Below the pieces are notes generated by a model. It did no database searches, was not told the DNA's origin, and was given only the letters and a program-made list of their open reading frames with translations. A DNA stretch of 64,000 nt from an uncultured Lachnospiraceae bacterium (lineage in GTDB: Bacteria; Bacillota; Clostridia; Lachnospirales; Lachnospiraceae): positions 46,278 through 110,277 of the forward strand of contig CAMNXA010000007.1 in assembly GCA_946566685.1 (NCBI GenBank), written 5' to 3'. Both the position numbers and the translations under genes were made by a program. Shown piece by piece: positions 61,400 through 64,000 of the stretch (position 1 is the stretch's first letter; each line of letters begins with the position of its first letter).

Positions 61400-62530
61400 T
61401 TACCAGCCGGCGAACTCGTTCTTCGCCCATCCTTTTTCTATCTTTTCCTTCAGTTCAGCAAGCGGTTTTAAACCACTCAGAGCATCATAAGCCGCCACAC
61501 AACAGGCTCCCGTGGCTGTCGCCAGCCGGACTGCCTCCTCAAGGCCTGCTCCCCCAAGCGCGGATACCAGGAATGCCGCAATGCTGGTATCGCCCGCGCC
61601 GGTGCCGGACAGAATCTGTTCCGGTACAAAGCTTCTCTCAAATCCTTCCTTATCTGCCCACTCGTCCACAGCAAGGCCCAGCCTTTCACAGACCGGTTTC
61701 ATCCGCTCTGCGGATGCTGTCCTATAGTAAATCCCCGGCGCCCCACATTTGATGAGAACTGCTCCAGCTCCCATGGAAACCGCCCTGTCCGAAAGCGACC
61801 TTACTTCTTCCAGCGATATGACTTCCGTGATATCCCGTCCGGCCGCCCGCTTATTCCAGATTTCGTACCTGTCCCTATCGATCATAAAACACAGTTCTTC
61901 CACACTCGGGACAAAGAAATCTACATAGGGAAGTGTCCGGGACAAAATATCATTCCAGTCAGCCCGTCCGGCCTCCGACTTGGCATCCACCGCCGCCAGA
62001 TCCAGAGAAGTGGCCACATGCCGTTCCTTCATCCTGCGAAACATCTCTGCCAGCTCTTTACCGCCTTCCTGATACATCCTCCGCATCAGGGACGGATAGC
62101 CAAAATGGAACAGATCCGCTTTGCCCGCCTCTGCATAATCAATATCTTCACTGCCAAAAGAATCATTGGCTCCCGGATTATGTAAGAAAACCCGGTCAAT
62201 ACCAGGTATCGCGATCACTACGGAATAAGAAGTAGACGCTTCCCCGGATACGATCATCCCCTCATCCACGCCATACCGCCGCAGGATATTCTGTACCATA
62301 CCGCCAAACTCATCTGCGCCAATCTTGCCCATCAGCGTCACATCAGCCCCCAACACCTTCATGGCAAGTCCGGTATTGGCCACCGCCCCGCCGGTATGCA
62401 CATCGGCGCCGCCCATCTGGATCAGCTTGCCGGGTACCATGATATCACCGATATTTTCCACCTTCTGCTCCGGGAATACTGGTGTTATATCCAGGCAGAT
62501 ATGTCCCGCCGCTATTATTTTCTTTCCCAC
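61400..62530 (-). CDS. PfkB-family carbohydrate kinase
   Basis: 376 aa from GTG 62530 (AGGAGG 6 nt upstream); longer upstream readings lack a ribosome binding site. The N-terminal GGADVHTGGAVANTGLAMKVLGADVTLMGKIGADEFGG is PfkB signature 1. The C-terminal LSGTGAGDTSIAAFLVSAL is signature 2, with the catalytic Asp and anion hole. The sugar substrate is unclear. Operon pairing with the aldolase suggests that a ketose-1- or 6-phosphate is made and then cleaved. It is divergent from an AraC-type regulator. Confidence 0.92.
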   Translation of the reverse strand: MGKKIIAAGHICLDITPVFPEQKVENIGDIMVPGKLIQMGGADVHTGGAVANTGLAMKVLGADVTLMGKIGADEFGGMVQNILRRYGVDEGMIVSGEASTSYSVVIAIPGIDRVFLHNPGANDSFGSEDIDYAEAGKADLFHFGYPSLMRRMYQEGGKELAEMFRRMKERHVATSLDLAAVDAKSEAGRADWNDILSRTLPYVDFFVPSVEELCFMIDRDRYEIWNKRAAGRDITEVISLEEVRSLSDRAVSMGAGAVLIKCGAPGIYYRTASAERMKPVCERLGLAVDEWADKEGFERSFVPEQILSGTGAGDTSIAAFLVSALGGAGLEEAVRLATATGACCVAAYDALSGLKPLAELKEKIEKGWAKNEFAGW

Positions 62531-62881
62531 TAAGCGCCTCCTCTTTATCTGATTGAAAGCCATACGCAGCTTACCCATCACCAATGCAAGCCCAATCTCA
62601 TGCCCAGGATCAAACCTGCCAGTCATACTACTATCATATCACAATCCAGCTTCCTGACAATATCAATCAAGCGATATGCCCGCCATTGTTCTGTTATAGC
62701 AAGCTTACCAGAACCTGTTACCTTTTCATGGGCTAATTTGTGATTAAAACATGACAAGTTTGTGGTTATTTGATAGTATATAAATACCCTCTTTGGCATC
62801 AGCCAAACATGATTTTCCAGAGAGGCTCCTAATTTAAGGGAATTTTTAAACTTATAATAATTAGAATAAAAAGGATTCATT

Positions 62882-63841
62882 ATGTTACGGAATGAATATG
62901 AAATAATCACCCACAATAACAGTAATTTCCATATATTTCTTGTAAATCTTCTCTACCGCACGCCACATATCCATAAAGACTTCGAAATCAGTCTGGTTAT
63001 GGACGGCACATTCCTGCTCATCACCCCGGCTGGGCAGACGAGATTAAAGGCAGGCGACTTTTTTGTCATGAATCCCTTCTTAAGTCATGAACTAAAGGCT
63101 GAAACACCGGCACTGATTCTGTCACTGCAAGTCTCCTCCGCCTTTTTTACCTCCTTTTACCCGCAGATAGAACAGACGGAATTTGAGACTGCTGTCATTC
63201 TGTCCGACAATGCGCCGGACACCTGCAACACAATACGCAGTCTGCTATTCCAGCTTGCTTATACCTATTATGAAAAGAATGATTACGCACCTTTAAAATG
63301 CGCTGCCCTCATCCATCAGCTGTTCTACTACCTGCTTCATACCCAAAAGCACCACTCTGTTCCAGAAAAGGAAAAACAGGCCGCCATGGCAAAAGGCTCC
63401 CGCATCTGGGACATCCTCCGCTATACCGAGGAACACTATACCGAAAAAATCCTTCTCTCAGACATTGCCCGCAGGGAAAATCTCGATCTGTATTATCTGT
63501 CCCATTTCTTTAAGGAAAGTGTGGGTATGTCTTTTCAGAATTATGTCGCAAAACTCCGCTGTGAAAAAGCCAGGCAGCTGCTCATTACCACGGACTATTC
63601 GCTTCTGGATATCAGCCTCATCTGCGGCTTTTCGGATCCAAAATACTTCAATAAAGGTTTTCAGGCGCAATATGGATGCACACCTAAAGCATATCGCAAA
63701 AATTTCCGAAACGCCAAACTGGAACCGCAACAGAAGTCCATGTTGACCACACAGGAATTTCTTTCTGATTCAGCCAGTCTGGTCACTTTGGAAAAATATT
63801 CCTCTCAAAAAGATTTGTCTGCCGGCCTGTCCCCATTTTAG
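62882..63841 (+). CDS. AraC-family transcriptional regulator
   Basis: 319 aa. An N-terminal cupin region (HIHKDFEISLVMDGTFLLITPAGQTRLKAGDFFVMNPFLSHEL) binds the effector. The C-terminal AraC domain (about 185-285) has KILLSDIARRENLDLYYLSHFFKESVGMSFQNYV and LLDISLICGFSDPKYFNKGFQAQYGCTPKAYRKNF. It is probably the regulator of the divergent kinase-aldolase operon or of the gene that begins at 63993. Intergenic 62531-62881 is otherwise empty apart from a short AT-rich promoter-like region. Confidence 0.93.
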   Translation: MLRNEYEIITHNNSNFHIFLVNLLYRTPHIHKDFEISLVMDGTFLLITPAGQTRLKAGDFFVMNPFLSHELKAETPALILSLQVSSAFFTSFYPQIEQTEFETAVILSDNAPDTCNTIRSLLFQLAYTYYEKNDYAPLKCAALIHQLFYYLLHTQKHHSVPEKEKQAAMAKGSRIWDILRYTEEHYTEKILLSDIARRENLDLYYLSHFFKESVGMSFQNYVAKLRCEKARQLLITTDYSLLDISLICGFSDPKYFNKGFQAQYGCTPKAYRKNFRNAKLEPQQKSMLTTQEFLSDSASLVTLEKYSSQKDLSAGLSPF

Positions 63842-63992
63842 ATTCTCTTAATAAATACTTTATACTTACATAATTGATTATCTGTTATAGATGATGTATA
63901 ACATATATAAACAAAGAACAAACAAACCAGTATCGACTGTATCATATTTCTGATAACGGTCATACTGATAACAAAAAGAAGGAGTGATCAAT

Positions 63993-64000
63993 ATGTTAAG
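63993..64000 (+). CDS. Start of an unidentified gene, cut by the window edge
   Basis: An ATG at 63993-63995 is preceded by AGAAGGAGTGATCAAT, a strong ribosome binding site at good spacing. Only two and a half codons are visible, so the product cannot be named. It follows the AraC gene by 151 bp on the same strand. Confidence 0.6.

Noticed and set aside
62623..62916. A 97-codon minus-strand frame in the kinase-AraC divergent region
   Set aside because: It runs through the promoter region of the AraC gene, overlaps its start, and shows no coding signal.

Overview
The window looks like chromosome of a gut-type Clostridia, most likely a Lachnospiraceae. Reasons: a short archaeal-type ProS behind a T-box, rubrerythrin and rubredoxin beside a PerR-like Fur protein, many YesM/YesN- and AraC-regulated glycoside hydrolase loci, sugar ABC operons without their own ATPase, and AGGAGG ribosome binding sites. 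No rRNA, tRNA, CRISPR array or complete insertion sequence was seen.

Region 1 (1-6226, minus strand) is a 2-aminoethylphosphonate (AEP) operon, read from its own promoter and running off the left edge. It encodes a small membrane protein, a YidC-like domain fused to a CDP-glycerol-type glycerophosphotransferase, PhnW, PEP mutase with an N-terminal cytidylyltransferase domain, a second nucleotidyltransferase and phosphonopyruvate decarboxylase. Together they can make AEP, probably activate it as CMP-AEP, and probably attach it to a surface polymer. ProS with its T-box follows (6297-8064), then two tandem Wzy/O-antigen-ligase paralogues (8155-11462).

Region 2 (11432-14801) is a small AT-rich accessory patch. 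It holds a predicted PD-(D/E)XK nuclease with its own promoter and inverted-repeat operator, a frameshifted gene remnant, a phage- or ICE-like small protein, and a HicAB toxin-antitoxin pair. Housekeeping genes follow (14794-20450): a YtvI/AI-2E-family permease, an RluA synthase, a two-component system, and PerR-like regulator, reverse rubrerythrin and rubredoxin.

Region 3 (20540-55506) is a large plant or host glycan utilisation region. It has three SBP-permease-permease ABC operons, each with a stem-loop just after the binding-protein gene. Enzymes are GH36 alpha-galactosidase, GH31 alpha-xylosidase-like, GH29 alpha-L-fucosidase and three GH43 enzymes. A LacI-controlled operon encodes an FGGY kinase, a GatD-like dehydrogenase, an aldo-keto reductase, both tagatose-bisphosphate aldolase subunits and a FucU/RbsD mutarotase. 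Regulators include AraC and LacI proteins and a YesM/YesN pair, and a chemoreceptor sits in the arabinoside operon. Two promoters (fucosidase, and the ABC/GH31 operon) share a two-part motif at identical spacing, a likely YesN regulon.

Region 4 (55527-64000) holds an ECF sigma factor, an RsgI-like anti-sigma factor with a His-rich tail and a secreted Cys/His-rich repeat protein. It also has a membrane protein, a two-repeat lipoprotein, an HPr-like protein lacking the phosphorylatable His, an aldolase/PfkB-kinase pair with a divergent AraC regulator, and the first codons of one more gene.
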